Assembly (NCBI RefSeq): GCF_001632805.1
Contig: NZ_CP007220.1
Span: forward strand, 2,232,001 to 2,296,000
Direction: 5' to 3'
Length of the DNA: 64,000 nucleotides
Origin: Mycobacteroides chelonae CCUG 47445
GTDB lineage: Bacteria > Actinomycetota > Actinomycetes > Mycobacteriales > Mycobacteriaceae
Positions 50,616-58,850 of this stretch are shown piece after piece (positions within the stretch are counted from its first letter, which is position 1; each line of letters begins with the position of its first letter). The notes under the pieces were generated by a model. That model had not been told where the DNA came from and did no database searches. It saw nothing but the letters and a program-made list of their open reading frames with translations. Both the position numbers and the translations under genes were made by a program.

Positions 50616-51050
50616 TCAGCGCAGTTTCTCGCCATAGACACGCTTGACTTTCAACGCCATTAGGACGCGTCGGTCGGACACCATGATCGAGCGGTACTCC
50701 TCCCAATCGGGATGTTCACCTGCCGCGCTGCGGTAGTAGTCGATGAGCGCTTCGACTTCGGGCCCGTGAGGGTCCGCACCGGGCCCGGTCAGGGTTACGT
50801 CGCCCTCGGCCGTTGCCCAGGCCCATCCGTCCGAGCTGGTGACCTCTAGCGCGGCGCGGGGATCGCGGCGAAGATTCACGGTCTTGGCACGGCCATCCGT
50901 CATCGAGACGTAGATGACGCCCTGGTCGCGGTCGTAGAACGGGGTGACGGGGGAGAGCTGCGGGAGTCCAGTGGATTTGATGGTCGCCAGGACGCCGATG
51001 CGGCTGTCGGCGATGAGCGCATGCGGATCGAACTGCGGGGCAGCATTCAT
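50616..51050 (-). CDS. PPOX-class (F420- or FMN-dependent) split-barrel protein
   Basis: A 144-residue protein of the pyridoxamine-phosphate-oxidase-like fold, abundant in mycobacteria and often using F420. IGVLATIKSTGLPQLSPVTPFYDRDQGVIYVSM, AKTVNLRRDPRAALEVTS and the WATAEGDVTLTGPG strand are characteristic, as is the KVKRVYGEKLR end. The ATG at 51050 matches the usual N-terminus; the longer frame runs into the divergent gap. The substrate is unknown. Confidence 0.88.
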   Translation of the reverse strand: MNAAPQFDPHALIADSRIGVLATIKSTGLPQLSPVTPFYDRDQGVIYVSMTDGRAKTVNLRRDPRAALEVTSSDGWAWATAEGDVTLTGPGADPHGPEVEALIDYYRSAAGEHPDWEEYRSIMVSDRRVLMALKVKRVYGEKLR

Positions 51051-51162
51051 ATCTGCACGAACCGGGCGCATCGGGCCGGTATTCCGCGCAGACGACCCGA
51101 AAGAATGGGACCGAAAAGATACTGTGAACGGAGACTGGGCTGGGGCAATGGTGAGGTGAGAT

Positions 51163-51948
51163 ATGAAGGTCCACCATCTCAATTGCGGCACAATGGCATT
51201 CGGATTTGTGGACCACTGCGTGCTGGTGGAGACGCCGAACTCCGGATTGGTGCTCATCGATACCGGGTTCGGTCTCGATTGCGTCCGAAATCCGCGACTA
51301 CTCGGGTGGACACGGCACGCCATCGGACCTGTGCTGCGGGAGAGCGAGACGGCGGTGCGACAGATCGCGGCGCTCGGTTACGACCCGGCCGACGTACGAC
51401 ATGTACTGCTGACCCATCTGGATTACGACCACACCGGCGGTCTCGCGGATTTCCCGTCGGCGACCGTGCACGTGCACGGGCCCGAGCTTCGGGCCAGCAG
51501 GCAGCCAACCCTCGTCGATCGAATCCGTTACCGCACTGCCCAATTGTGTGGGCATGGAGTCAACTGGCAGATCAACGAGCTTGATGGTGGCGAACCGTGG
51601 TTCGGTTTTGACGCCGTTCGGGACCTCAACGGGCTGCCGCCGGAGATTCTGGTTGTGCCTCTGTACGGACACACAAGGGACCATGTCGGCGTCGCCGTCG
51701 ACACGGGAAACGGATGGCTACTGCATGCCGGTGATGCCTATACCGAGCCGCATGCGATCGGCACCGGCCCGCTGACCACCGCGAGCAGGGCCATGCACAT
51801 GATCACCGCACACCCGAGTCGCCCGCGTGCTCAATGGCAGAACATGCGGCGCCTCACCGAGTTGGTCGCCGAACAGGCCGAGGACGTCACGGTGTTCTGC
51901 AGCCATGACACCGCGGCGTTCGCGCGGCTTGCGCGACAGGTTGTTTGA
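51163..51948 (+). CDS. Metallo-beta-lactamase-fold hydrolase
   Basis: A 261-residue MBL-fold enzyme. The zinc motif HxHxDH appears as THLDYDHTGG (about residues 84-93), with a Leu-Asp in place of the first xH pair (T-H-L-D-Y-D-H), later ligands in GHTRDHVGVAV, LLHAGDAY and FCSHD at the end. The order fits the AHL-lactonase/quorum-quenching-like branch rather than true beta-lactamases. Its ATG is divergent from the PPOX gene with a 112-base gap. The substrate is unknown; lactone hydrolysis is a guess from the subfamily. Confidence 0.88.
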   Translation: MKVHHLNCGTMAFGFVDHCVLVETPNSGLVLIDTGFGLDCVRNPRLLGWTRHAIGPVLRESETAVRQIAALGYDPADVRHVLLTHLDYDHTGGLADFPSATVHVHGPELRASRQPTLVDRIRYRTAQLCGHGVNWQINELDGGEPWFGFDAVRDLNGLPPEILVVPLYGHTRDHVGVAVDTGNGWLLHAGDAYTEPHAIGTGPLTTASRAMHMITAHPSRPRAQWQNMRRLTELVAEQAEDVTVFCSHDTAAFARLARQVV

Positions 51949-51964
51949 GTGCCAATCGGAGTAT

Positions 51965-52399
51965 CTAGACGACGGTGACGGTCCCGGTGCAGTGGGCGAT
52001 GTTTTCGTCATTCCAGAAGAAGCCGGAACGGCCGCCGTAATCGGTGGTGATCTCTACCTGGCCGGGGCCGGTGACGACGTTGTAGATCGAGGCTCCTGCA
52101 GTGCCCGACCCGTCGCCGTGCGCTTCGCCGACAGCGCCGGTGGTCAGGTTGCGCCACTGGAAATACGCCTGCTTGGGTCCGGCCAGACCGTCCGTGGCGT
52201 TCATGTTGAGCGTGCCGGGGATCAGGTCGCGACGTGCATCGGCTTGGCTGGCCTGCCAGGCACTGACGCGTACGTCGCCATCGAAACAGAGCGCGACCTC
52301 GCCGGAGGGTGCCGCCATTGCCGTCGGGCAGGAGACGAGTCCCGCGCCAAGAACGGCGAGGGTGAGAGCGGCCGTGCGGCCCACAGGTATCGAACGCAT
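51965..52399 (-). CDS. Secreted hypothetical protein
   Basis: A 144-residue protein with a Sec signal peptide (MRSIPVGRTAALTLAVLGAG, then LVSCPTAMAAPSG; cleavage likely after AMA). The mature part is Gly/Asn/Thr-rich and contains two Cys (ALCFDGD near the start and AHCTGTV near the end) that could form a disulfide, with strand-like segments (GQVEITTDYGG, RSGFFWNDEN). No family was recognised. ATG at 52417 (six codons further) is an alternative start. It is convergent with the MBL gene and divergent from nothing; the TetR gene behind it runs the same way. Confidence 0.8.
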   Translation of the reverse strand: MRSIPVGRTAALTLAVLGAGLVSCPTAMAAPSGEVALCFDGDVRVSAWQASQADARRDLIPGTLNMNATDGLAGPKQAYFQWRNLTTGAVGEAHGDGSGTAGASIYNVVTGPGQVEITTDYGGRSGFFWNDENIAHCTGTVTVV

Positions 52400-52455
52400 G
52401 CAGGGAGTATCGCCCATGTGTCATCGATCTGGCCGAGGTTTCCCGACGCGGCGGT

Positions 52456-53034
52456 TCAGTCGGCTCCCAGGGCTGCGGAGATGAGGCGCCACAGTCGGTC
52501 GGTGATCTGCCCGGGTGCGGGGAGTGGGGTCAGGCGGAGCTGTTGCGCGATCCCGTACCGAATTCCGCCGATGATGAAGGCTCCCGCGCTGTCGGGTTCG
52601 ATGTCTGCGGGCAACTGACCCAGTTTCTGACCGCGACGGATGTTCTTGGCGGCGTTGTGGCTAATGCGTTGCAGGTAGGTCGCTTCCAGCTCGGCCAGCT
52701 GGGGATCCAGTGCGGCGCGGTTGAGCAGGATCGGCGCCAGCGGATCGGCGACGTGATAGTCGACGAAGCGACGGGTGCGCTCCAGTTCATGAACATGCCA
52801 GTCGGTGTCCATGGCCAGATGCGCGTCGGCGATCGCGTGGACGAGACCCTCGTAGAACTCGTCATAAATGACGGCGAGCAGGCCGCTTTTTGATCCGAAG
52901 TGATGGTAGAGAGCGCCGGTGGTGAGTCTGGCTCGGCGGGTCAATCCGCTGAGATCCATCACCCCGTTGCCGCGGACAAGTTCGTCACGGGCAGCGTCGA
53001 TGAGCTGTTGACGTCCGATTGAGGGGCGTGCCAC
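52456..53034 (-). CDS. TetR family regulator
   Basis: A 192-residue TetR protein with helix-turn-helix MDLSGLTRRARLTTGALYHH (about residues 26-45), then FGSKSGLLAVIYDEFYEG. GTG at 53034 is chosen; a TTG five codons upstream (53049) would lie inside the operator. The dyad AACATAA-N5-TTATGTT (53050-53068) sits between it and the divergent PhyH gene, so it most likely represses that gene and itself. Confidence 0.88.
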   Translation of the reverse strand: MARPSIGRQQLIDAARDELVRGNGVMDLSGLTRRARLTTGALYHHFGSKSGLLAVIYDEFYEGLVHAIADAHLAMDTDWHVHELERTRRFVDYHVADPLAPILLNRAALDPQLAELEATYLQRISHNAAKNIRRGQKLGQLPADIEPDSAGAFIIGGIRYGIAQQLRLTPLPAPGQITDRLWRLISAALGAD

Positions 53035-53049
53035 TATGTGATCGTACAA

Positions 53050-53068
53050 AACATAATTATCTTATGTT
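53050..53068. promoter_or_regulatory. Candidate TetR operator (AACATAA-N5-TTATGTT)
   Basis: A perfect 7-base inverted repeat with 5-base spacer in the 45-base gap between the TetR and PhyH genes. It is AT-rich in a GC-rich region and ends one base before the AGGAG of the PhyH gene, so repressor binding would block its transcription. Confidence 0.7.
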
Positions 53069-53079
53069 CAGGAGTTGCG

Positions 53080-53934
53080 ATGAGCGCGGAAGTGTCATCG
53101 TTGGTGGATTTGAACGGCGACCTGGCCGGGACTCACCGACGGACCACCAGTAGCGGCCAGGACATCGATCCTGCTGTCGCTGAGGCGGACTTGGCGGCGA
53201 TGCGCCGCGACGGCTACGTGATCTTGCCGGATCTGCTGACCGCTGATGAGTTGGTCCAGATTCGGGATGCCGTTGCGCCCCTGCTGAATCTGCATGGCCG
53301 GAACGGGTTCGAAGGACATACCACTCAGCGGGTGTACAGCGTGCTGAACAAGACACGTGCGTGTGACCGGATTGCGGATCACCCACGCGTCCTGGCGCTC
53401 CTGGATCGGCTTTTCCTGCCGAACTATCTGCTGTCGATGTTGCAGGTCATCAACATCCTGCCCGGCGAGCAAGCTCAGATGCTGCACACCGACGACGGCT
53501 TCTATCCCATTCCGCGTCCCCGTGCCGGTTTGGGCGCCGCGACGATCTGGGCGATAGATGATTTCACCGCCGACAACGGCGCCACCGATATCGTTGCGGG
53601 CAGCCATCTTTGGGGCGATCGCCGGCCACAAGAAGCCGAGCGTGAACCCGTGGTGATGAAGGCGGGTTCCTGTGTGTTCTTCCCTGGCACGCTCTGGCAT
53701 GGCGGCGGTGCGAACCGATCTGGTGCCGCACGGCTGGCGCTGACCGCTCAATACTGTGAGCCGTGGCTGCGCCCGCAGGAGGCGTTCACCTTGTCGATGA
53801 CTCGGGACACCGTTCGCGCCGTATCGGAGGACATTCGCCGGATGCTCGGATACAGCATTCACCCGCCGTTTATCGGTCAGGTCGACGGTATGCATCCCAA
53901 GCGGCTGCTGGAGCCGGGCGCCCCCTCGCTCTAG
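53080..53934 (+). CDS. Phytanoyl-CoA dioxygenase (PhyH) family protein
   Basis: A 284-residue Fe(II)/2-oxoglutarate dioxygenase-like protein. AMRRDGYVILPDLLTADELVQIRDAV (about 37-62) is the family start; the iron ligands are HTDDGFY (HxD near residue 141) and the His of TLWHGGGANRSGAAR (near residue 207), the latter followed by the 2-oxoglutarate-binding Arg. AGGAG lies before the ATG at 53080. It is divergent from the TetR gene and overlaps the deacetylase gene tail-to-tail by four bases. The substrate is unknown. Confidence 0.88.
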   Translation: MSAEVSSLVDLNGDLAGTHRRTTSSGQDIDPAVAEADLAAMRRDGYVILPDLLTADELVQIRDAVAPLLNLHGRNGFEGHTTQRVYSVLNKTRACDRIADHPRVLALLDRLFLPNYLLSMLQVINILPGEQAQMLHTDDGFYPIPRPRAGLGAATIWAIDDFTADNGATDIVAGSHLWGDRRPQEAEREPVVMKAGSCVFFPGTLWHGGGANRSGAARLALTAQYCEPWLRPQEAFTLSMTRDTVRAVSEDIRRMLGYSIHPPFIGQVDGMHPKRLLEPGAPSL

Positions 53935-54695
53935 TGCTGATAGACGTCGTTGAGTGTCACGGTGCGCAGCTGCCGTTCCCCGATGACGTCGAGCAACTGG
54001 TGGTAAACGGTGGTCACCGGGGGGTGGTTGAGGTGGCCGATGACGATGGCCTGCGGGTTGAAGTACTTGCGGGCCATGTCCACGATGTACTGCGGCGTGA
54101 CGACACCAGAGTCTGACAACGAGCCGTACCACAGCACCGGCGGTCCGTAGCCGAGCCCCTGAGCGACCGAATCGGTTGCGGTGTTGTGCTTTCCGTACGG
54201 CGGCCGGAAGAACGGCGCCGGGTTGACCCCGTAGGTGTTGGTCAGGAACTTGGTGTTGCGCGTCAACTGGTCATCGATCTGCGCGGCGGTCAGTGTCGTG
54301 AGGTCTGGGTGAGACCAGGTGTGATTGCCCAGCTGAATCTGCCCGCTGTCGACGAGTGGACGCAGCAGCTGGGCATTCTGCGTCCATCCCGCGTTCACCC
54401 CATTGACGAAGTAGGTCAAGCGGATTCCGGTGTCACGCGCCAGTTGGGTATAGGCGGCGATCACATTCGCATCGGTGCCGTCGTCAAGGGTCAACGCGAG
54501 CAATCGCTGACCGTCGGTGCGCGCGGGCAGTGCGGTCAAGGCACCGCCCCCGGGCAACGGCACCCGCGTCAGTCCTCCGCTGCCGGCTCCCGCTGAGGTG
54601 CCGGGGTCGGCAGCCGCGGAGACGGATTCGACGACAGCGGCACCCACTGCGGCAGCTCCGGCCAACAGTGTGAGAAACCGGCGACGGTCGAACAC
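53931..54695 (-). CDS. Secreted polysaccharide deacetylase (NodB domain)
   Basis: A 254-residue protein. The GTG at 54695 gives FDRRRFLTLLAGAAAVGAAV, a twin-arginine-like export signal, then an Ala/Gly-rich linker and a NodB homology domain: ALTLDDGTDAN (metal Asp pair), LGNHTWSHPDL (HxxxxH metal ligands) and PFFRPPYGKHN (catalytic Arg-Pro-Pro). ATG at 54773 would extend the N-terminus by 26 residues without a signal and overlap the divergent gene, so it is less likely. It probably deacetylates cell-envelope polysaccharide or peptidoglycan; the target is unknown. Confidence 0.88.
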   Translation of the reverse strand: MFDRRRFLTLLAGAAAVGAAVVESVSAAADPGTSAGAGSGGLTRVPLPGGGALTALPARTDGQRLLALTLDDGTDANVIAAYTQLARDTGIRLTYFVNGVNAGWTQNAQLLRPLVDSGQIQLGNHTWSHPDLTTLTAAQIDDQLTRNTKFLTNTYGVNPAPFFRPPYGKHNTATDSVAQGLGYGPPVLWYGSLSDSGVVTPQYIVDMARKYFNPQAIVIGHLNHPPVTTVYHQLLDVIGERQLRTVTLNDVYQH

Positions 54696-54765
54696 GACGA
54701 CAGGGTAGCGCCGGAACCTGTATATCGTGCGGCGTGGCAGATGGTGTCGGGCTACCGTTTCTTCC

Positions 54766-55539
54766 GTGATCAACTTTGCTCTGCGCTCGTGCGGTCTGCG
54801 AGGACACGCGACATTCGCTCCGGACGAGCAGCCGCTGCGGGAACGGCTGTGGGTCGAGACACCGGTCGGGGAGGCGTGGCGCTGTCTGCGCTGCGAGACC
54901 TTTGTGGTGGGCGCGCCGCGCTACCGCGGACCGGCCGATACCGCACCGGAGATTCCGCGCGGACGGCTGCTGCGCGACCGGACCTTGATGCGGATACTCG
55001 CGGTCGAGCGTGTGTTCCGCGGGCTGGTGTTCGTCTTGCTGGCGGTGGGCGTGGTGAAGGTCCGCGGATCGCGCGAACATCTCCAACAGGTTTTCGAGCG
55101 AGAGCTTCCGCTGATCCGGCCGCTGGCCAACCAGATCGGCTGGAACCCGGACAATTCCAAGATCATTCGTCATATCGGCGAGGCATTCGCGCTGTCGTCG
55201 TCGACGTTGATGTGGGTGGCGGTGGGTTTGGGGGCCTACGCCGCGATTGAGTTCATCGAGGCATTCGGTCTGTGGCTGATGAAGCGCTGGGGCGAATATT
55301 TCGCCGTCATCGCGACAAGCATCTTCTTGCCGCTGGAGATCTACGAGCTGATTGAAAAGCAAACCGTTCTCCGGGTTTTGGCGCTATTGGTCAACATCGT
55401 GGCCGTGGTGTGGCTGCTGTGGAGCAAGCGGCTATTCGGGCTCAACGGTGGCGGCAAGGCGTACGAGGAGGAACATCGCGCCGAGAGTCTGCTGAGTGTC
55501 GAACGGGCCACGCTGGCGGAGAACCTGCACGAGCATTGA
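54766..55539 (+). CDS. DUF2127 membrane protein
   Basis: A 257-residue protein. GTG at 54766 begins VINFALRSCGLRGHATF. A Cys-containing N-terminal segment (WRCLRCETFVVG, CxxC) suggests metal or redox binding, followed by four hydrophobic helices (GLVFVLLAVGVVKV; LMWVAVGLGAYAAIEFIEAFGLWLMKRWGEYFAVIATSIFLPLEIYELI; VLRVLALLVNIVAVVWLLW), the DUF2127 pattern with AYAAIEFIEAFGLWLMKRW. The function is unknown. It is divergent from the deacetylase gene and convergent with the FAD gene. Confidence 0.82.
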   Translation: MINFALRSCGLRGHATFAPDEQPLRERLWVETPVGEAWRCLRCETFVVGAPRYRGPADTAPEIPRGRLLRDRTLMRILAVERVFRGLVFVLLAVGVVKVRGSREHLQQVFERELPLIRPLANQIGWNPDNSKIIRHIGEAFALSSSTLMWVAVGLGAYAAIEFIEAFGLWLMKRWGEYFAVIATSIFLPLEIYELIEKQTVLRVLALLVNIVAVVWLLWSKRLFGLNGGGKAYEEEHRAESLLSVERATLAENLHEH

Positions 55540-55548
55540 GCCACGCCC

Positions 55549-56751
55549 CTAGTGCACGTCTGGGGTGTGCACGCGTTCAGGACGCAAACCCCTGCCGACC
55601 GCGATCGGGGGTATGAACTTGAGCGGGCCCCGTCCCACGAAGAACGGCAGTTTGATCGGGGACAGGTCGCCGGTGAGAACCGGTTCGATCACGTTGTCCT
55701 GGACGAACACCTGGAACGCTTGCACCACTTTGGTCGGGAGCTCACGTCGGCGTTGCACCGTGGCGAGGTCCTCATCGGTGACGCGTCCCCGGCGTAGCGG
55801 CCCCACAAGGATGTTCGCGGCAGCCACGGCGTCGGCGACCGCCAGATTGATGCCGACACCACCGGCAGGCGACATGGCATGCGCGGCATCGCCTATGCAC
55901 AGCAGACCCGGACGCCACCAGGTCTTGAGTCGATCAACCCGGACATCCAGATGGCTGGTGTCCTCCCAGGAGTGAAGATCGTTCACGTGCTCACGCAGCT
56001 GCGGGCGTGCGGTGATCAAGCGCTCCTTGAATGCGTCGAGAGTGCCGTTCTGCGGTCCCGCCCCCTTGGGCATGAGATGGGCGACCTGCCAGTAGTCACC
56101 GCGATGGATCATGGCCAACAACAGGCCTCGACGCAGTACCGCGAAGGTCTCATCGGGATCGCCCGGTCGCCGGTTCAGCCGGAACCACAGCACATCCATC
56201 GGCGAACTCTCGTTGGCAGTGTCCAGTCCCGAAGCGGCGCGTACCGCTGAGGTGCGTCCGTCCGCGGCAATGACCAGTTCTGCGTGCACCTCCAGGTCCG
56301 GTGTACGTACCCCGGCCACGCGCTCACCCTCGATGATCAAGCCGGTGACTTCCGCGTTGCGGATAAGGGTGAATTCCGGGTACTGCTCGGCTTTTTCGGC
56401 CAGGAAGTCCAGGAAGTCCCACTGGGGCATGAATGCGATGTAGGGCTGTTTGTATCCCAACCACTTGAGCGCGCGGAAGTCACCGAAGGTGCGCAGTCTG
56501 CCGTCGCCATCGAAGGCGATGTGATCGACCTTCTGGTGTGGCAGCCGCAGAAAATCATCGATGAACCCGAGATCATCGATGATGCGCATGGTGGTGGGGT
56601 GCACGGTATCCCCGCGGAAATCACGCAGAAAGTCGGCGTGCTTTTCCAGGACGACGACGTTGATCCCCGCCCTCGCCAGCAGGAGTGCATGCACCAGCCC
56701 GGCGGGGCCGCCGCCGGCAACGCACACCTGAGTCTGCAGAACTTGCGTCAT
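55549..56751 (-). CDS. FAD-dependent monooxygenase (UbiH/PHBH type)
   Basis: A 400-residue group A flavoprotein: FAD loop CVAGGGPAGLVHALLLARAG (residues 9-28), DG motif LVIAADGRTSAVR (about 158-170) and GD motif LLCIGDAAHAMSPAGGVGINLAVADAVAAANIL (about 278-310). The VEKHADFLRDFRGDTVHPTT-type stretch (here VLEKHADFLRDFRGDTVHPT) after the FAD loop is common in UbiH-like enzymes. It is divergent from a MarR regulator at 56874, which may control it. An aromatic or polyketide-like substrate is likely but not shown. Confidence 0.88.
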   Translation of the reverse strand: MTQVLQTQVCVAGGGPAGLVHALLLARAGINVVVLEKHADFLRDFRGDTVHPTTMRIIDDLGFIDDFLRLPHQKVDHIAFDGDGRLRTFGDFRALKWLGYKQPYIAFMPQWDFLDFLAEKAEQYPEFTLIRNAEVTGLIIEGERVAGVRTPDLEVHAELVIAADGRTSAVRAASGLDTANESSPMDVLWFRLNRRPGDPDETFAVLRRGLLLAMIHRGDYWQVAHLMPKGAGPQNGTLDAFKERLITARPQLREHVNDLHSWEDTSHLDVRVDRLKTWWRPGLLCIGDAAHAMSPAGGVGINLAVADAVAAANILVGPLRRGRVTDEDLATVQRRRELPTKVVQAFQVFVQDNVIEPVLTGDLSPIKLPFFVGRGPLKFIPPIAVGRGLRPERVHTPDVH

Positions 56752-56873
56752 ACCCGGGACGCTACGCCCGAACCGGTTGGGGCGGGGCGCACTCGTGCAA
56801 TGCGGTAGCTGATATGCGCATGCTTATGATTTACAAAGTATACGATCTCGCGACGTCGTCTACCCTGATACTC

Positions 56874-57329
56874 GTGGCGCAACAGAATCCAGATGCCCGG
56901 CCTGACCTTGCGGCGCTGATGGTTCCGCTCGGACGATCGCTGATACGTGCGGAGTTGCCGCTGCTGGAAGCCCACGGTCTGTCGATGTGGGCGTACGCCG
57001 TGCTGACCGCGCTCAGGGACAACGAGGCGAGTAGTCAGGCCAGTCTGGCCAGCTCCATAGGCGCGGACCGTACCCGGATCATTGCCGTGCTTGACGATCT
57101 GCAGGATCGGAAGCTGATCAACCGTCAGCCCGATCCCAGCGATCGGCGCAGTAATCTGCTGTCATTGACGGCGGGTGGTCGTAAAACCGTTACCGCAGTG
57201 CAGAAAGCGATTCGGGAGAATGAGAAGCGGATCCTGGCTGGTGTTTCCCCGGCAGATCGCGACGTGTTTCTTCGAGTGCTCTCGCACCTGGCGGGGCTTG
57301 ATGATTCGGGCATCGACCCCAGGCGCTAG
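56874..57329 (+). CDS. MarR family regulator
   Basis: A 151-residue MarR-type winged-helix protein: SLASSIGADRTRIIAVLDDL (recognition helix, about 60-79), then QDRKLINRQPDPSDRRSNLLSLTAGGRKT, which is the wing motif with the D-x-RR-x-x-x-L-x-LT consensus. The GTG at 56874 gives the normal N-terminus (VAQQNPDARPDLAAL); in-frame ATGs at 56814-56826 extend into the AT-rich promoter region. It is divergent from the UbiH-type FAD gene and overlaps the Baeyer-Villiger gene 3' end by four bases. Its ligand is probably a phenolic compound. Confidence 0.85.
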   Translation: MAQQNPDARPDLAALMVPLGRSLIRAELPLLEAHGLSMWAYAVLTALRDNEASSQASLASSIGADRTRIIAVLDDLQDRKLINRQPDPSDRRSNLLSLTAGGRKTVTAVQKAIRENEKRILAGVSPADRDVFLRVLSHLAGLDDSGIDPRR

Positions 57330-58807
57330 GCGGCCGAGGAAACGGCCTGTGACTTCGCGGTACCGAAGCGCATGTTCTCGTCCATTCGATCACGGTGGAA
57401 CGCAAGAAGATCCAGCACATAGTTGTGCCGGATGGCCCAGGGGCCCTTCACGCCGGAACGTGGCATGTGGTCACCGCCGCGACTCACATAGCCCGATGAC
57501 AGGTTGAAGAACGGTCGAGCTTCGAGCTCCTCGCCATGCCGGTCCGGATACGCATGGGTGTAACCACGGCGGTCCATGTAGTCGAGAAGTCGCACCACCG
57601 CCCGCGCGCTCAGATCGGCGCGCAGCGTCCATGACGCGTTGGTGTAACCGACGCTCCATGCGGCGTTCGGTACCCCTTCGATCAGGTATCCCTTGTAGAT
57701 GAACCGATTTGGAGAATCAATGGGGGAGCCGTCCACACTCAGTGCGATGCCCCCGAAAATCTGAAGGTTCAGGCCTGTCGCCGTGATGATGACGTCGGCA
57801 TGCAGTTCCTCACCTGATCCCAGCCGGATTCCCGACGGCGTGAAGGACTCGATGGTGTCAGTGACCATGCGGACACCACCAGCGCTGATCGCCTCGAAGA
57901 GATCTCCATCGGTGTCGGCGCATACGCGCTGATCCCACGGGTTGTACCGCGGCTTGAAATGAACGTCGACCGGATAGTCGGCAGGTAGCCGCTTGGAGAT
58001 CCGGCGCCTGATGAACCATTTGGCGAATCCCGGAGCCCTACGGCAGACGTGGTACATGATCCAGCTGAACCCGCCCAGCCAGATCCGGGCGAAATGCTGA
58101 ACAAGATTGGGCGGAAGCACTTTTCGAACCACACCGACGACGCGATCGGCCCGGTCGATGGGGTAGACGTAGCTTGGGGAGCGTTGCAACATACTCACCT
58201 TTGCTCCGGCACGTGCCAATGAGGGCACCAGCGTGACCGCCGTGGCGCCGCTGCCGATAACCGTTACCTCCTTGCCCGAACAATCCAGGTCTTCAGGCCA
58301 GTGCTGGGGGTGGATCAGCTTTCCGGCGAAATCGGCGATGCCCGGGAATTGGGGGGTGTAGCCGTCGTCGTAGTTGTAGTAGCCGGTGCACAGGTAGAGG
58401 AATCGGGACCGGTAGGTCGTCGGTCCGTCCGGCGTGTCGACCCGCACCGCCCAGGTGTCCGTATCGGTACGGAAGTCGGCCCCAGTAACCTTGGCGGAGA
58501 ACGTGATCTGGCCGTCGATGCCGTAATCGCGGGCGGCGTTCTCCAGGTAGTCACGGATGTCGGCGCCGTCGGCGATGGTATTGCGTTCGTGCCAGGGGTG
58601 GTACCCGAAGCTCAGTGTGTAGATATCGCTGTCGGATCGGATTCCGGGGTACCGGAACAGGTCCCAGGTCCCGCCGATGCGTTCCCGGCGCTCGACGATA
58701 TGAAAGCTGCGGCCCGCCGCGCTCAATCGGACGGCGGCATTGATGCCGGATATTCCGGCTCCCACAATGAGAACGTCAAGTAGGTCGTGCTCCGAGATCT
58801 CGGCCAT
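57326..58807 (-). CDS. Baeyer-Villiger-type flavin monooxygenase
   Basis: A 493-residue class B monooxygenase. FAD loop GAGISG (residues 15-20), the signature FxGxxxHxxxWP as FAGKLIHPQHWPED (about 164-177) and the NADPH loop VTVIGSGATAVTLVPSLA (about 185) are all present, and YPGIRSDSDIYTLSFGYHPW is typical of mycobacterial members such as EthA. It converts ketones to esters or activates thio-compounds. The length fits (EthA about 489). It stands in a single-gene unit between MarR and the PrsW-like gene. Confidence 0.9.
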   Translation of the reverse strand: MAEISEHDLLDVLIVGAGISGINAAVRLSAAGRSFHIVERRERIGGTWDLFRYPGIRSDSDIYTLSFGYHPWHERNTIADGADIRDYLENAARDYGIDGQITFSAKVTGADFRTDTDTWAVRVDTPDGPTTYRSRFLYLCTGYYNYDDGYTPQFPGIADFAGKLIHPQHWPEDLDCSGKEVTVIGSGATAVTLVPSLARAGAKVSMLQRSPSYVYPIDRADRVVGVVRKVLPPNLVQHFARIWLGGFSWIMYHVCRRAPGFAKWFIRRRISKRLPADYPVDVHFKPRYNPWDQRVCADTDGDLFEAISAGGVRMVTDTIESFTPSGIRLGSGEELHADVIITATGLNLQIFGGIALSVDGSPIDSPNRFIYKGYLIEGVPNAAWSVGYTNASWTLRADLSARAVVRLLDYMDRRGYTHAYPDRHGEELEARPFFNLSSGYVSRGGDHMPRSGVKGPWAIRHNYVLDLLAFHRDRMDENMRFGTAKSQAVSSAA

Positions 58808-58850
58808 GATGCTCCTGATCGCCTTTGACTAGACAACACCCATGCTCACG

